A stretch of 64,000 bases of DNA from Bacillus massilinigeriensis (GCF_900111815.1 NZ_LT630004.1:227595-291594), one strand, 5' to 3'. Shown: positions 15,832-24,410, numbered from the stretch's first letter. Notes: generated by a model from the letters alone, not told the origin. Translations and numbers: made by a program.

Positions 15832-16122
15832 TTATTCATCTGACATACCATTTGCATGATAATATTCCCTATCTGGATCAAAGGAAACAGTCACAGAAAC
15901 TTTCTTCTTAGGATCACTTTTATAGTGACCATAAACAAAACAGAAACCCCCTCCAGGTGCGTCCGGATATTCAATTCTTTCTGGGACAAAGGTTTCATCT
16001 ACAACTTCTTCTGTAAATTCCATTGCTTCTTTTTTGATTTTTTCTTCTACCACTTTATCCTCTCCCCCGCATGCTGATAAAATCCCTATAGCCAGTACAG
16101 CGATGAGTAATTTTTTTATCAT
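15832..16122 (-). CDS. Immunity-type small lipoprotein, array member 2
   Basis: A 96-residue lipoprotein, lipobox LSAC. Mature part KIKKEAMEFTEEV, FVPERIEYPDAPGGGFCFVYGHYKSDPKKKVSVTVSFDP. The first 30 residues match array member 5 (17533) almost exactly; the middle and C-terminus differ. Ribosome site AGAGGGGAT. Intact, flanked by its own promoter and terminator, so it should be expressed independently of any toxin. Confidence 0.72.
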   Translation of the reverse strand: MIKKLLIAVLAIGILSACGGEDKVVEEKIKKEAMEFTEEVVDETFVPERIEYPDAPGGGFCFVYGHYKSDPKKKVSVTVSFDPDREYYHANGMSDE

Positions 16123-16149
16123 TTTATCCCCTCTTATTTGGAAAATTCA

Positions 16150-16345
16150 TCTAAATAAAAGTATAATATACGATTGAGAGGAATCAAATATGAATTACTA
16201 ATTCTAGATGTAGAATAGCGCAAAATTTCATATAAAGATATTATTTAACCAGTCATCATTGATGGGTAAACCCCTGATACGATTCAACTCAAACCTGAAA
16301 CGTACAGACGAAATAAAGCACAGGATCAATGGGAGACCTGAACAG
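16150..16345 (+). pseudogene. Dead lipase-toxin scar 2
   Basis: Same structure as scar 1: promoter TTGGAA...TATAAT intact, ribosome site, then ATG AAT TAC TAA at 16190. The lipase junction sequence (ATTCAACTCAAACCTGAAAC) lies near 16283 and here carries an additional short deletion. Confidence 0.8.
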
Positions 16346-16436
16346 AAAGGGTTGTTTGACAACAAAAACTATATCGATTCTTATGTTACTCATACTGTGC
16401 AAGTCGTTAAAATTCCTATGCTTCCTTCAAAATAAA

Positions 16437-16480
16437 ATAAAACTAGGCGATTCACCTGCATGATGTTCTGCCTAGTTTTA
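16437..16480. terminator. Terminator of array member 3
   Basis: Same hairpin family as 6884-6927, with one mismatch (TTCTGCCTAG) in the right arm. Confidence 0.75.
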
Positions 16481-16488
16481 TTTCTTCA

Positions 16489-16724
16489 TTAATCATAAGA
16501 TATAGCGTCTGCTTTATAATAATCTTCATCTGGATTATACGAAACAGACACAGTAATTTCCTTCTTAGGGTCACTTTCATAGTGACCATAAACAAAACAG
16601 AACCCCCCTCCAGGTGCGTCAGGATATTCAATCCTTTCTGGGACAAATGTTTCTTTTTCATTTTCCTTCGTGTATCTTACTGCTTCTTTTTTGATTATAT
16701 GCCGATGAGTAATTTCTTGAACAT
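16489..16724 (-). pseudogene. Immunity lipoprotein array member 3, signal peptide deleted
   Basis: The start MFKKLLIGI is followed at once by a stop. A deletion of roughly 55 bp removed the rest of the signal peptide and the lipobox, and joins the start to KKEAVRYTKENEKETFVPERIEYPDAPGGGFCF. The mature domain is otherwise intact to the stop at 16489. Without export or anchor it cannot work as the others do. Confidence 0.8.
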
Positions 16725-16810
16725 TTTATCTCCTCGCACTTGGAAAATTAAACTTAATATTGCAGTGTATATAAACAACTGAAAGTTCTCTTCAAAATAA
16801 TAATAAACAT

Positions 16811-16836
16811 GGTGGCTCTTCGATTGCAGAGCCACC
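16811..16836. terminator. Terminator of array member 4
   Basis: GGTGGCTCT pairs with AGAGCCACC; on the minus strand it is followed by ATGTTTATTATTATTTT. It differs from the repeat-family terminators. Confidence 0.6.
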
Positions 16837-16845
16837 AATATATTC

Positions 16846-17147
16846 TTATTTATCTACTTTACCTTCAGTATAACTAGTCGCACTATAGTAATCTTCTTCC
16901 TCATTATAATCTACAAGAACAGTTATTCTCGTGTCTGGGTCACTTTCGAAATGTCCCACAACAAAACAAAATCCCCCCTCCAGGGGCGTCGATATTTAAT
17001 ATTTTTTGGGATAAATGTTTCATCTTCTGTTTCATTTATATAAGTAATTGCCTCTTTTTTTATCTTATCTTCCGTCACTTTATCCTCTCCTCCGCATCCA
17101 GATAAAATTCCTATAACTAATATGCCGATGAGTAATTTCTTAAACAT
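16846..17147 (-). pseudogene. Immunity lipoprotein array member 4, frameshifted
   Basis: Starts well (MFKKLLIGILVIGILSGC, then KIKKEAITYINETEDETFIPKNIKY) but after about residue 53 the frame is lost: two bases are missing before GACGCCCC and one G is added in the following G-run. Restoring these yields PDAPGGGFCFVVGHFESDP and the C-terminal YTEGKVDK shared with array member 1. Confidence 0.8.
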
Positions 17148-17171
17148 TCTATCTCCTTTTATTTGGAAAAT

Positions 17172-17385
17172 TCAACTAAATAAAAGTGTAATATACAAGT
17201 GGGAGTGAATCAAATATGAATTACTAATTCTAGATGTAGAATAGCGCAAAATGGGTAGGTTTCATATAAAGATATTATTTAACCAGTCATAATTGATGGG
17301 AAAATCCCCTGCACGACTCAACTCAAACCTGAAACGCTCCTGGAAGTACAGACGAAATGAAGCACAGAATCAATGGGAAATCTGA
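17172..17385 (+). pseudogene. Dead lipase-toxin scar 3
   Basis: Third copy of the scar: promoter, ribosome site, ATG AAT TAC TAA at 17216, then the lipase junction sequence near 17320-17370. All three scars share the same early stop, so one dead toxin was copied along with the immunity genes. Confidence 0.8.
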
Positions 17386-17481
17386 ACAGAAAGGGTTGTT
17401 TGACAACAAAAATTATATCGATTCTTATGTTACTCATACTGTGCAAGTGGTTCAAGTTCCTATGCTTCCTTCAAAATAAAA

Positions 17482-17524
17482 TAAAACTAGGCGATTCATC
17501 TGCATGATGTTCCGCCTAGTTTTA
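17482..17524. terminator. Terminator of array member 5
   Basis: AAACTAGGCG/CGCCTAGTTT hairpin, directly after the stop of the immunity gene at 17533. Confidence 0.8.
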
Positions 17525-17532
17525 TTTCTCCA

Positions 17533-17832
17533 TCACTCTAATGAATCCCCTGCAACAGAATCTGCATGATAATACTCATCAGCTGGATCATATGAAACAG
17601 ACACTGAAATTTCTTTATCTGGATCACTTTCATAGTGACCATAAACAAAGCAAAAACCCCCGCCAGGTGCGTCTGGATATTCAATCCTTTCTGGGATAAA
17701 TGTTTCTTTTTCGTTTTCTTTCGTGTATCTAACTGCTTCTTTTTTGATTTTTTCTTCTACCACTTTATCCTCTCCCCCGCATGCTGATAAAATCCCTATA
17801 GCCAGTACAGCGATGAGTAATTTTTTTATCAT
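17533..17832 (-). CDS. Immunity-type small lipoprotein (TilA-like), locus C / array member 5
   Basis: A 99-residue lipoprotein, lipobox LSAC, mature part KIKKEAVRYTKENEKETFIPERIEYPDAPGGGFCFVYGHYESDPDKEISVSVSYDP. It is divergent from the intact lipase C across 68 bp, so it is the cognate immunity candidate. The mature part is nearly identical to the orphan at 6935-7234, yet lipase C differs clearly from lipases A and B. Confidence 0.74.
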   Translation of the reverse strand: MIKKLLIAVLAIGILSACGGEDKVVEEKIKKEAVRYTKENEKETFIPERIEYPDAPGGGFCFVYGHYESDPDKEISVSVSYDPADEYYHADSVAGDSLE

Positions 17833-17847
17833 TATATCCCCTCTTAT

Positions 17848-17898
17848 TTGGAAAATTCATCTAAATAATAGTATAATATACAATTGGGAGGGAATCAA
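17848..17898. promoter_or_regulatory. Interlocked divergent promoters of toxin and immunity genes (C)
   Basis: Toxin side (+): TTGGAA at 17848-17853, 18 bp, TATAAT at 17872-17877. Immunity side (-): TTGATT at 17898-17893, 17 bp, TATACT at 17875-17870. The toxin ribosome site GGGAGGGA overlaps the immunity -35 spacer. Mirror image of loci A and B. Confidence 0.65.
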
Positions 17899-17900
17899 AT

Positions 17901-18947
17901 ATGAACAAGTTTCACCATGACGAAGTATATTATACTATGAGTAAGCGGGCTTACATGAAAATAGAAAAAGAAATAGGTATAACCATTGATGGAGAACGCA
18001 AAGTCTGGAAATTAGTTGGCTCAAAGAGTAATAAGTGGACTGGCTTTAAAGCCATTGCCTACAAAAACAATAACGATATTATCATTGCCTATAGAGGCAC
18101 TGATAAGACAAGTGCACCCGATTTATTTACCGACGTTGCCTATATTGTGTTCGAGAAGAACCCAATGAAAGGCATTAATAACCAATTTGCTGAAAGTTTG
18201 GAGTTTGGAAAAGAAATAAAGAAGAAATATCCAAACACGAATATATCTTCAACCGGTCATTCCCTTGGCTCTGCAAATTCTCATTTTACCGGCGCGATCC
18301 TTGGCTGGAACTCTGTTACTTTTAGTGGTCCTGCTACTATTAATAGTTTGCCTAAAGAATATAGGGAAGCAGCCAAGGCTGGAAAGTTTGATAAAACCCA
18401 TGTGAATTACATATATACGGATGACCCCGTGGGTGGCGGTTTTTTGAACTCTTGGACTGAAAAAAGACCTTATATAGGAACCACCTATGCCCTTGGTTAT
18501 AGGTATGAGCATGAGAACTTCGGTGATGGTATTATCGATGAAGCTATGGGTGCTATTAAGAAACACCCTCTTAGCACGTTCAAGTTTGACAAATATGGAA
18601 ATATCAAAGGAGATATCTTTACAAACTTATCTACTGGAGAAGAAATGTACAAATCTCCCCACTATATGGGTAGTGCTGTTGCTGGAACCATTCAACTCAA
18701 ACCTGAAGTGATATTGGAACGTGCAGACGAAATGAAGCACAGAATCAATCAGGTGGAACAAAAGCATGAAGAAGTCCGAGCATCACTCCTATCCTTTTCC
18801 CATATTAGTGAAGCGGAATATATCGAAGAAAACATTCATCGTGAAATGAACGAATTCATTCGCTGGTATGGGGAGAAAACCACCAGGTTTGAAAATATCT
18901 TGCGGGAAACCGCCAAAATATTCGTGGAGGCGGATAAACTTAAATGA
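17901..18947 (+). CDS. Predicted T7SS lipase toxin with reverse domain order (TslA-like), locus C
   Basis: A 348-residue protein with the same plan as A and B but only moderately similar. AYRGTDKT, nucleophile elbow TGHSLGSANSHF (Ser about 120), FSGPATINSLPKEYREAAK, YIYTDDP and SPHYMGS supply the likely Ser-Asp-His triad. From about residue 270 a helical hairpin (ERADEMKHRINQVEQKHEE... and HREMNEFIRWYGEKTTRFENIL) ends in FVEADKLK. No signal peptide. It is the parent type of the scars in the immunity array, because the scar sequences match this gene. Start ATG with GGGAGGGA. Confidence 0.76.
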   Translation: MNKFHHDEVYYTMSKRAYMKIEKEIGITIDGERKVWKLVGSKSNKWTGFKAIAYKNNNDIIIAYRGTDKTSAPDLFTDVAYIVFEKNPMKGINNQFAESLEFGKEIKKKYPNTNISSTGHSLGSANSHFTGAILGWNSVTFSGPATINSLPKEYREAAKAGKFDKTHVNYIYTDDPVGGGFLNSWTEKRPYIGTTYALGYRYEHENFGDGIIDEAMGAIKKHPLSTFKFDKYGNIKGDIFTNLSTGEEMYKSPHYMGSAVAGTIQLKPEVILERADEMKHRINQVEQKHEEVRASLLSFSHISEAEYIEENIHREMNEFIRWYGEKTTRFENILRETAKIFVEADKLK

Positions 18948-19264
18948 TCAACCATGATTTAAATGCAGCGGCATACGCACAAGAAAAAGCCCGTTTGGGT
19001 AAGATGGTAACCAAAATAGACGGTTATATAAAGAATTTAAGAACAGACAAAGAGAAGCTGGATAGTTTTTTAAGATATGTTATAGAGTCTGCCTGGAGTT
19101 CAGGAAAAGCAAAAGATGCATTTACCAATGAATCCGAAGAGTATATGCGTGATTACACCAAAAAGATTCAACGACTAGAGGACCTCAGGTTGGAGATAAA
19201 AACATTAGAAGCCCTCATGGAACAGAAACATAGAAGTGAAATGAGAAAATCTGTTAGATTTTAA
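18944..19264 (+). CDS. Small helical WxG-like T7SS partner protein (locus C)
   Basis: A 106-residue helical, charged protein overlapping the lipase stop by 4 bp (ATGA). It contains SAWSSGKAKDAF at the same place as SWRSGKSKDAF in copy A and the shared YTKKIQRLEDLRLEIK helix. Predicted to bind the lipase C-terminal hairpin as a composite T7SS signal. Intact, followed by a terminator at 19387-19421. Confidence 0.72.
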   Translation: MINHDLNAAAYAQEKARLGKMVTKIDGYIKNLRTDKEKLDSFLRYVIESAWSSGKAKDAFTNESEEYMRDYTKKIQRLEDLRLEIKTLEALMEQKHRSEMRKSVRF

Positions 19265-19386
19265 TCACTCCCCCCTCATTGAAATCTCCCTTTTCTTGAC
19301 ATTAATTCAACGACTAATCGACCGTATTGAACTTTAATAAGCACAGGGCTCTCAAATCTTTAAGACCATTAGATCGATAAACTTCG

Positions 19387-19421
19387 CAACCGATACTCTT
19401 ATAAGAGATATCGGTTTTTAT
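19387..19421 (+). terminator. Terminator of toxin C operon
   Basis: AACCGATA pairs with TATCGGTT with a further CTCTTATAAGAG inner palindrome, followed by TTTTTAT. The stretch 19422-19580 has no gene. Confidence 0.75.
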
Positions 19422-19581
19422 AGTGGGAAAAAGTGTCTTAGCGTGAAGTTCACGTCAAAATTTTGGCGGTACCCGATTAGAACTTTGCCGCTGTAATCTC
19501 CATTTCATATTGCCCCGGAGAGTGTTAAAAATGGAATAGCAAATGTAACAATTTGCGCACAGTGTGACTTTTGCTGTTGCT

Positions 19582-19638
19582 ATATGACACTGTGTCATAT
19601 ATGATTCACTAATCAGGAGTTATGACACTCTGTCACAT
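19582..19638. promoter_or_regulatory. Two TetR-type operator dyads
   Basis: ATATGACACTGTGTCATAT (19582-19600) is a near-perfect palindrome, and a second site at 19621-19638 repeats TGACACTCTGTCA. Both lie just upstream of the TetR gene. They are likely targets of this regulator, giving autoregulation and control of the exporter operon. Confidence 0.7.
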
Positions 19639-19661
19639 GAGGAGAGGAAGGAGGTCTCTAT

Positions 19662-20291
19662 ATGCCAAAACAAACATTTTTTCACTTGCCCAAAGATAAA
19701 CAGGAAACCTTAATTCGAGCTGCTAAAAAGGAGTTTTCTCGAGTTCCCTTACATGAAGCGTCTATCGCCAATATCATCAAGGAAGCGGGAATTCCGCGGG
19801 GGAGTTTTTACCAATATTTCGAGGGAAAGGAAGATTTGTATTACTTTCTGATCAACAAAATATCAGAGAAAAGTAATGACCGTTTTATTGCGATCTTAGA
19901 GGAGAAGAATGGAGATATATTCGAAGCTTTTATAGATTCCTTTCAATTTATGATTCAGAATAACAGAGAACCAGAGGATAAAAACTTTTTTAAAAATGCT
20001 TTTTTAAATATGAATTATAAAATGGAAAATATATTAGCGAACAATATTTATGAAGAGAATCGAAAAATCCAGTATTTATCGATGCTCCGCTTAATAAATA
20101 CGGAAAAGTTAAATTGTCAAAATGAAGAAGAACTTCAACATATTATAAGAATTATGATTTCTGTCACGTTTCATAATCTTATCCAAGTATTCGTAAGAGA
20201 CTTAATGGATAAAGAGGGTTTAAAAAGGTATGTAGAACAAATGAATCTTTTAAAAAGAGGATTATATAAGGAACAGTGTTCATGCAAATAA
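19662..20291 (+). CDS. TetR/AcrR-family repressor of the ABC exporter
   Basis: A 209-residue protein with an N-terminal TetR DNA-binding domain (HEASIANIIKEAGIPRGSFYQYFEGKEDLYYFLI) and a helical ligand-binding C-terminus. It is followed 5 to 26 bp later by the two ABC exporter genes and preceded by two matching palindromes, so it probably represses the operon until an efflux substrate binds. Ribosome site GGAGGTC. Confidence 0.9.
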   Translation: MPKQTFFHLPKDKQETLIRAAKKEFSRVPLHEASIANIIKEAGIPRGSFYQYFEGKEDLYYFLINKISEKSNDRFIAILEEKNGDIFEAFIDSFQFMIQNNREPEDKNFFKNAFLNMNYKMENILANNIYEENRKIQYLSMLRLINTEKLNCQNEEELQHIIRIMISVTFHNLIQVFVRDLMDKEGLKRYVEQMNLLKRGLYKEQCSCK

Positions 20292-20316
20292 GAGGATGGG
20301 AAAGGAGCCAATTGAC

Positions 20317-22527
20317 TTGGTAAAGCTAGCAAAGTATTTGAAGCCTTTTTTAACGGGCATATTTTTAGCAATCTTGCTCTTGTTTGTGCAAGCAATCAGT
20401 GATTTGAATTTGCCGAACTATATGTCGGATATCGTCAACGTTGGGATACAGCAAAATGGGGTAGAGCATGCAGCCCCTGATGCGATGAGCCAGGAAGGTA
20501 TGAAGTTGATTTCTACTTTCACGACTGACCATGAGAAACAGACCATTGAAGCGAGCTATTCTTTGGTGTCTCCTTCAGACAAAAAAGCTTACAGCGAAAA
20601 ATATCCTAAAGCAGATCAGCCTTTTTATGTAAAAAGAGTGCTCAGTAAAGCCGAAACCGAAAAGGTGGATACGGCATTTGGCACAGCGTCTTCGACATTC
20701 ATTAATGTGCTACGCGAACTGTCACCGCCATCTGATAAGAAAGGTGCTGAAAGTTCCACTAGCTCGATTAGTATGAAAGAGATTTACGGAATGCAGCCTC
20801 TTCTCGATTCGTTGCCAGAGGAAACGATTAAATCAGCGCATGATAAAGCGTTGGAAAATGATGTTATGCAAAAACAAAGCGGCATTATGCTGACAAAAGG
20901 TTTTTATGATGAACTTGGCGTCGATTTAGGAGCGAAACAAACAAGTTACATTATGAAGATTGGATTCTATATGTTAGCCATCGCACTCGTTGGCGGAATC
21001 GCTACCGTTTTGGTTGGATTGCTTTCTTCCAAAATTGCGACAGGCGTAGCCCGCAATCTACGGAAACAAGTGTTTACGAAGGTAGAAAGCTTTTCGAAAA
21101 AAGAGTTGGATACATTTTCTACTGCTTCTTTGATCACACGTTGTACGAACGATATTCAACAAGTCCAGCAGCTCATCATGATGGGTGTCCGAATGATTTG
21201 CTATGCGCCGATTCTCGGGATAGGCGGCATCATTATGGCTGTCAACAAGTCAGCATCTATGAGTTGGATTATTGCGCTTGCTGTCGCCATTCTTCTTGGA
21301 TTGATTTTAATTGTGATGGCGATTGCAATGCCGAAGTTCAAATTGATTCAAAAGCTGATCGACAAATTGAATTTGATTTCAAGGGAGAATTTAAGCGGCT
21401 TAATGGTTGTACGCTCTTTTGGTACACAAGAGCATGAAAAAGAGCGGTTTGATCTTGCGAACAGTGATTTAACGAGGACGAATTTGTTTGTGAATCGCGT
21501 GATGGTGTTTATGATGCCGATGATGATGCTAATTATGAACGGTGTCACGCTGCTAATCGTTTGGGTTGGCGCACATAAAATTGCTGATTCTTCGATGCAA
21601 GTCGGGGATATGATGGCATATATGCAGTATGTGATGCAAATATTGTTTTCCTTTATTATGCTGCCGGTCATGTTTATCATGATACCGCGTGCAGCAGTGT
21701 CCGCCGGCCGGATTGCGGAAGTGCTCGAAACGAAAGTGTCCATTACCGATCCTGGAAAGCCAAAGTCATTTTCTGAAAAGAACAAAGGCCAGCTTGAATT
21801 TAAAAATGTCAGCTTCCGCTATGAAGGAGCCAATGAAGATGCATTGCACGAGGTTTCCTTTCAAGCAAATCCTGGCCAAACAACGGCCATCATTGGCCCG
21901 ACAGGTTCTGGTAAAACGACGATTGCCAGCTTAGCTCTGCGTTTTTATGACGTAAATGAGGGCGCGATTTTTATCGATGGTGTTGACATTCGAGATGTGA
22001 AACAAGCGGAACTCCGGGCCAAAATTGGCTATGCCCCGCAAAAGGGCGTATTGTTATCAGGCACCATCGAGTCCAATCTGAAATACGGAAAAAAGGACGC
22101 TGCTGATGAAGAAATGAAGGAAATTACCGAAGTTGCTCAGGCATTAGAGTTCATTTTAGAAAAACCAGAGAAATTTGCGTCTTCCATTTCACAAGGCGGG
22201 ACCAATGTTTCTGGAGGCCAAAAGCAGCGGCTCACGATTGCGCGTGCTTTGATGAAAAAACCGGATATCTTAATTTTTGACGATAGTTTCTCCGCGTTGG
22301 ATTTTAAAACAGATTCCATTTTACGTAAAGCATTAAAGGAGCATACGTCAAATGCGACCGTCATCATCGTTGCCCAAAGAGTGAGCACCATCATGAATGC
22401 GGAACAAATTCTCGTGCTCGATAAGGGCCGCATTGTCGGGCGCGGAACCCATCGCGAACTGCTGGAAACTTGCCCTGAATACTTTGAAATCGCCTCATCA
22501 CAGCTGTCGAAGGAGGAACTAGCATGA
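20317..22527 (+). CDS. Heterodimeric ABC exporter half-transporter, degenerate-site subunit (BmrC/EfrA/LmrC type)
   Basis: About 736 residues. TTG at 20317 (MVKLAKYLKPF) is preferred because GGGAAAGGAG sits 9 bp upstream; an ATG at 20296 is possible. N-terminal transmembrane domain with a large extracellular insertion between helices 1 and 2 (about residues 40-215), then a nucleotide-binding domain with Walker A GPTGSGKTT, signature SGGQKQRLT and Walker B ILIFDDSFSALD. The catalytic Glu after Walker B is Asp, the mark of the degenerate ATP site in this exporter class. It works with the next gene as a multidrug or peptide exporter. Confidence 0.9.
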   Translation: MVKLAKYLKPFLTGIFLAILLLFVQAISDLNLPNYMSDIVNVGIQQNGVEHAAPDAMSQEGMKLISTFTTDHEKQTIEASYSLVSPSDKKAYSEKYPKADQPFYVKRVLSKAETEKVDTAFGTASSTFINVLRELSPPSDKKGAESSTSSISMKEIYGMQPLLDSLPEETIKSAHDKALENDVMQKQSGIMLTKGFYDELGVDLGAKQTSYIMKIGFYMLAIALVGGIATVLVGLLSSKIATGVARNLRKQVFTKVESFSKKELDTFSTASLITRCTNDIQQVQQLIMMGVRMICYAPILGIGGIIMAVNKSASMSWIIALAVAILLGLILIVMAIAMPKFKLIQKLIDKLNLISRENLSGLMVVRSFGTQEHEKERFDLANSDLTRTNLFVNRVMVFMMPMMMLIMNGVTLLIVWVGAHKIADSSMQVGDMMAYMQYVMQILFSFIMLPVMFIMIPRAAVSAGRIAEVLETKVSITDPGKPKSFSEKNKGQLEFKNVSFRYEGANEDALHEVSFQANPGQTTAIIGPTGSGKTTIASLALRFYDVNEGAIFIDGVDIRDVKQAELRAKIGYAPQKGVLLSGTIESNLKYGKKDAADEEMKEITEVAQALEFILEKPEKFASSISQGGTNVSGGQKQRLTIARALMKKPDILIFDDSFSALDFKTDSILRKALKEHTSNATVIIVAQRVSTIMNAEQILVLDKGRIVGRGTHRELLETCPEYFEIASSQLSKEELA

Positions 22528-24404
22528 GCGAAAAGAGAAATAGACAAGATGCTTCTCCTCGCTCCGGTATGCGAGGCGGACCAAATATGATGCAAGGGAA
22601 AAAAGCGAAAGATTTTAAAGGAACAATGAAGCAGCTTGCTGCTTATTTACGGGCTTACAGATGGACGATCATCTTCGTATGGGCTCTAGCCATTTTGTCG
22701 ACGGTGTTCACGATTCTTTCGCCAAAGATTTTAGGAAAAGCGACCGATGAACTTTTCGATGGGGTGATGAACCAAATTGCCGGAACCGGGTCGATTCATT
22801 TTGATAAAATCGGCAATATTCTTTTATGGCTCGTCGCATTATACTTGATTAGTGCATTGTTTTCCTATTTACAAGGCTTTGTCATGGCGGGTGTAAGTAT
22901 GAAAGTGACAAAGCAGCTTCGAACGGATATTAATGAAAAAATTCATAAACTACCGTTCCGTTATTTTGATAAGACAACCCATGGAGAGGTCCTTTCAAGG
23001 ATTACGAACGATGTTGATACGATCAACACGACACTGAATCAAAGCTTAACGCAGATTATCACATCAATCACTTCGCTGATTGGAATTACGATTATGATGC
23101 TCACGATCAGCTGGCAAATGACGTTGGCGGCCATTTGTATTCTCCCGCTGACGATGATTTCGGTTATGGGGATTGTCAAAAAATCGCAGGTTCATTTTAA
23201 AAATCAGCAGAAATATTTAGGGCATGTGAACGGTCATGTGGAGGAAATGTTTAGCAGCCATGAAATAGTGAAAGCTTTTAACGCCGAAGAAGAGTCGGAA
23301 GCAACGTTTGACGAGTACAATAACACGTTGTATAAATCGGCGTGGAAAGCGAATTTTCTATCAGGGCTCATGATGCCGATTGCGCTGTTCATCGGGAATA
23401 TTGTCTATGTTGCAATCTGCTTGCTTGGAGGATATTTGGCCGTTAATGGGAAATTGACGGTCGGCGGTATTCAAGCATTCATTCAATACGTACGTAGCTT
23501 TACGCAGCCGGTTTCGCAAATCGCAAATATCTCCAATGTGCTTCAGCAAACAGCAGCTGCAGCGGAACGCGTATTTGAATTTCTTGCGGAAGAGGAAGAA
23601 CAAGCGGATCAGGATAACGCTCTATTGGTTAGTAAAAATAAGGTGGGAAGCGATCGGGAAGTAGTGATTTATGGGAATGTTGAGTTTGATCATGTTTCCT
23701 TTAGCTATGAGCCCGAAAAACCTATTATTCGGAACTTTACAGCTAATATTATACCGGGGCAAAAAGTAGCGATTGTCGGACCGACTGGTGCTGGTAAGTC
23801 AACGATTATGAAGCTTCTCATGCGCTTTTACGATGTAGATAGCGGGTCGATTATGATCGATGGCCATGATATTCGAGCATTCAAGCGAAACGAGCTTCAT
23901 TCACTGTTTGGGATTGTGCTGCAAGATACTTGGTTGTTTAACGGTACGATAGCCGATAATATCAGGTACGGTAAGCTCGATGCAAATGACGACGAAGTGA
24001 AGGAAGCGGCCATTGCTGCGCAGGTTCACCACTTTGTCAATACACTGCCAGACGGATACGATATGGTGTTGAATGAAGAAGCAGATAATATATCACAAGG
24101 CCAAAAGCAGCTGCTGACCATCGCAAGGGCCATTTTAGCAGATCCGAAAATACTCATCTTGGACGAAGCGACAAGCAAAGTCGATACGCGGACAGAAATC
24201 CTCATTCAAAGAGCAATGGACAATCTCATGCAAGGCCGCACGAGCTTTGTCATTGCGCACAGACTATCAACCATCCGAAATGCGGATTTGATTTTAGTCA
24301 TGGATGAAGGAGATATTGTCGAACAAGGTACCCACGACGGGCTCCTTGCCCAAGATGGATTTTATGCAAATCTGTACAAAAGTCAATTTGATACAGCAGT
24401 TTAA
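22524..24404 (+). CDS. Heterodimeric ABC exporter half-transporter, canonical Walker B subunit (BmrD/EfrB/LmrD type)
   Basis: A 626-residue half-transporter overlapping its partner by 4 bp. Six transmembrane helices, then NBD with Walker A GPTGAGKST (about residue 418), signature SQGQKQLLT in place of SGGQ, and Walker B ILILDEATSKVD with the catalytic Glu. The SQGQ deviation pairs with the partner's degenerate site, as expected for asymmetric exporters. Followed by a terminator. Confidence 0.92.
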   Translation: MSEKRNRQDASPRSGMRGGPNMMQGKKAKDFKGTMKQLAAYLRAYRWTIIFVWALAILSTVFTILSPKILGKATDELFDGVMNQIAGTGSIHFDKIGNILLWLVALYLISALFSYLQGFVMAGVSMKVTKQLRTDINEKIHKLPFRYFDKTTHGEVLSRITNDVDTINTTLNQSLTQIITSITSLIGITIMMLTISWQMTLAAICILPLTMISVMGIVKKSQVHFKNQQKYLGHVNGHVEEMFSSHEIVKAFNAEEESEATFDEYNNTLYKSAWKANFLSGLMMPIALFIGNIVYVAICLLGGYLAVNGKLTVGGIQAFIQYVRSFTQPVSQIANISNVLQQTAAAAERVFEFLAEEEEQADQDNALLVSKNKVGSDREVVIYGNVEFDHVSFSYEPEKPIIRNFTANIIPGQKVAIVGPTGAGKSTIMKLLMRFYDVDSGSIMIDGHDIRAFKRNELHSLFGIVLQDTWLFNGTIADNIRYGKLDANDDEVKEAAIAAQVHHFVNTLPDGYDMVLNEEADNISQGQKQLLTIARAILADPKILILDEATSKVDTRTEILIQRAMDNLMQGRTSFVIAHRLSTIRNADLILVMDEGDIVEQGTHDGLLAQDGFYANLYKSQFDTAV

Positions 24405-24410
24405 CAATGG

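Noticed and set aside
16452-16661. 69-codon minus-strand frame as a gene
   Set aside because: Wrong frame of the broken immunity gene 16489-16724; the in-frame remnant explains the DNA.
15145-17832. CRISPR-like array
   Set aside because: The regular repeats here are 600-700 bp gene cassettes with terminators, not short repeats with spacers.
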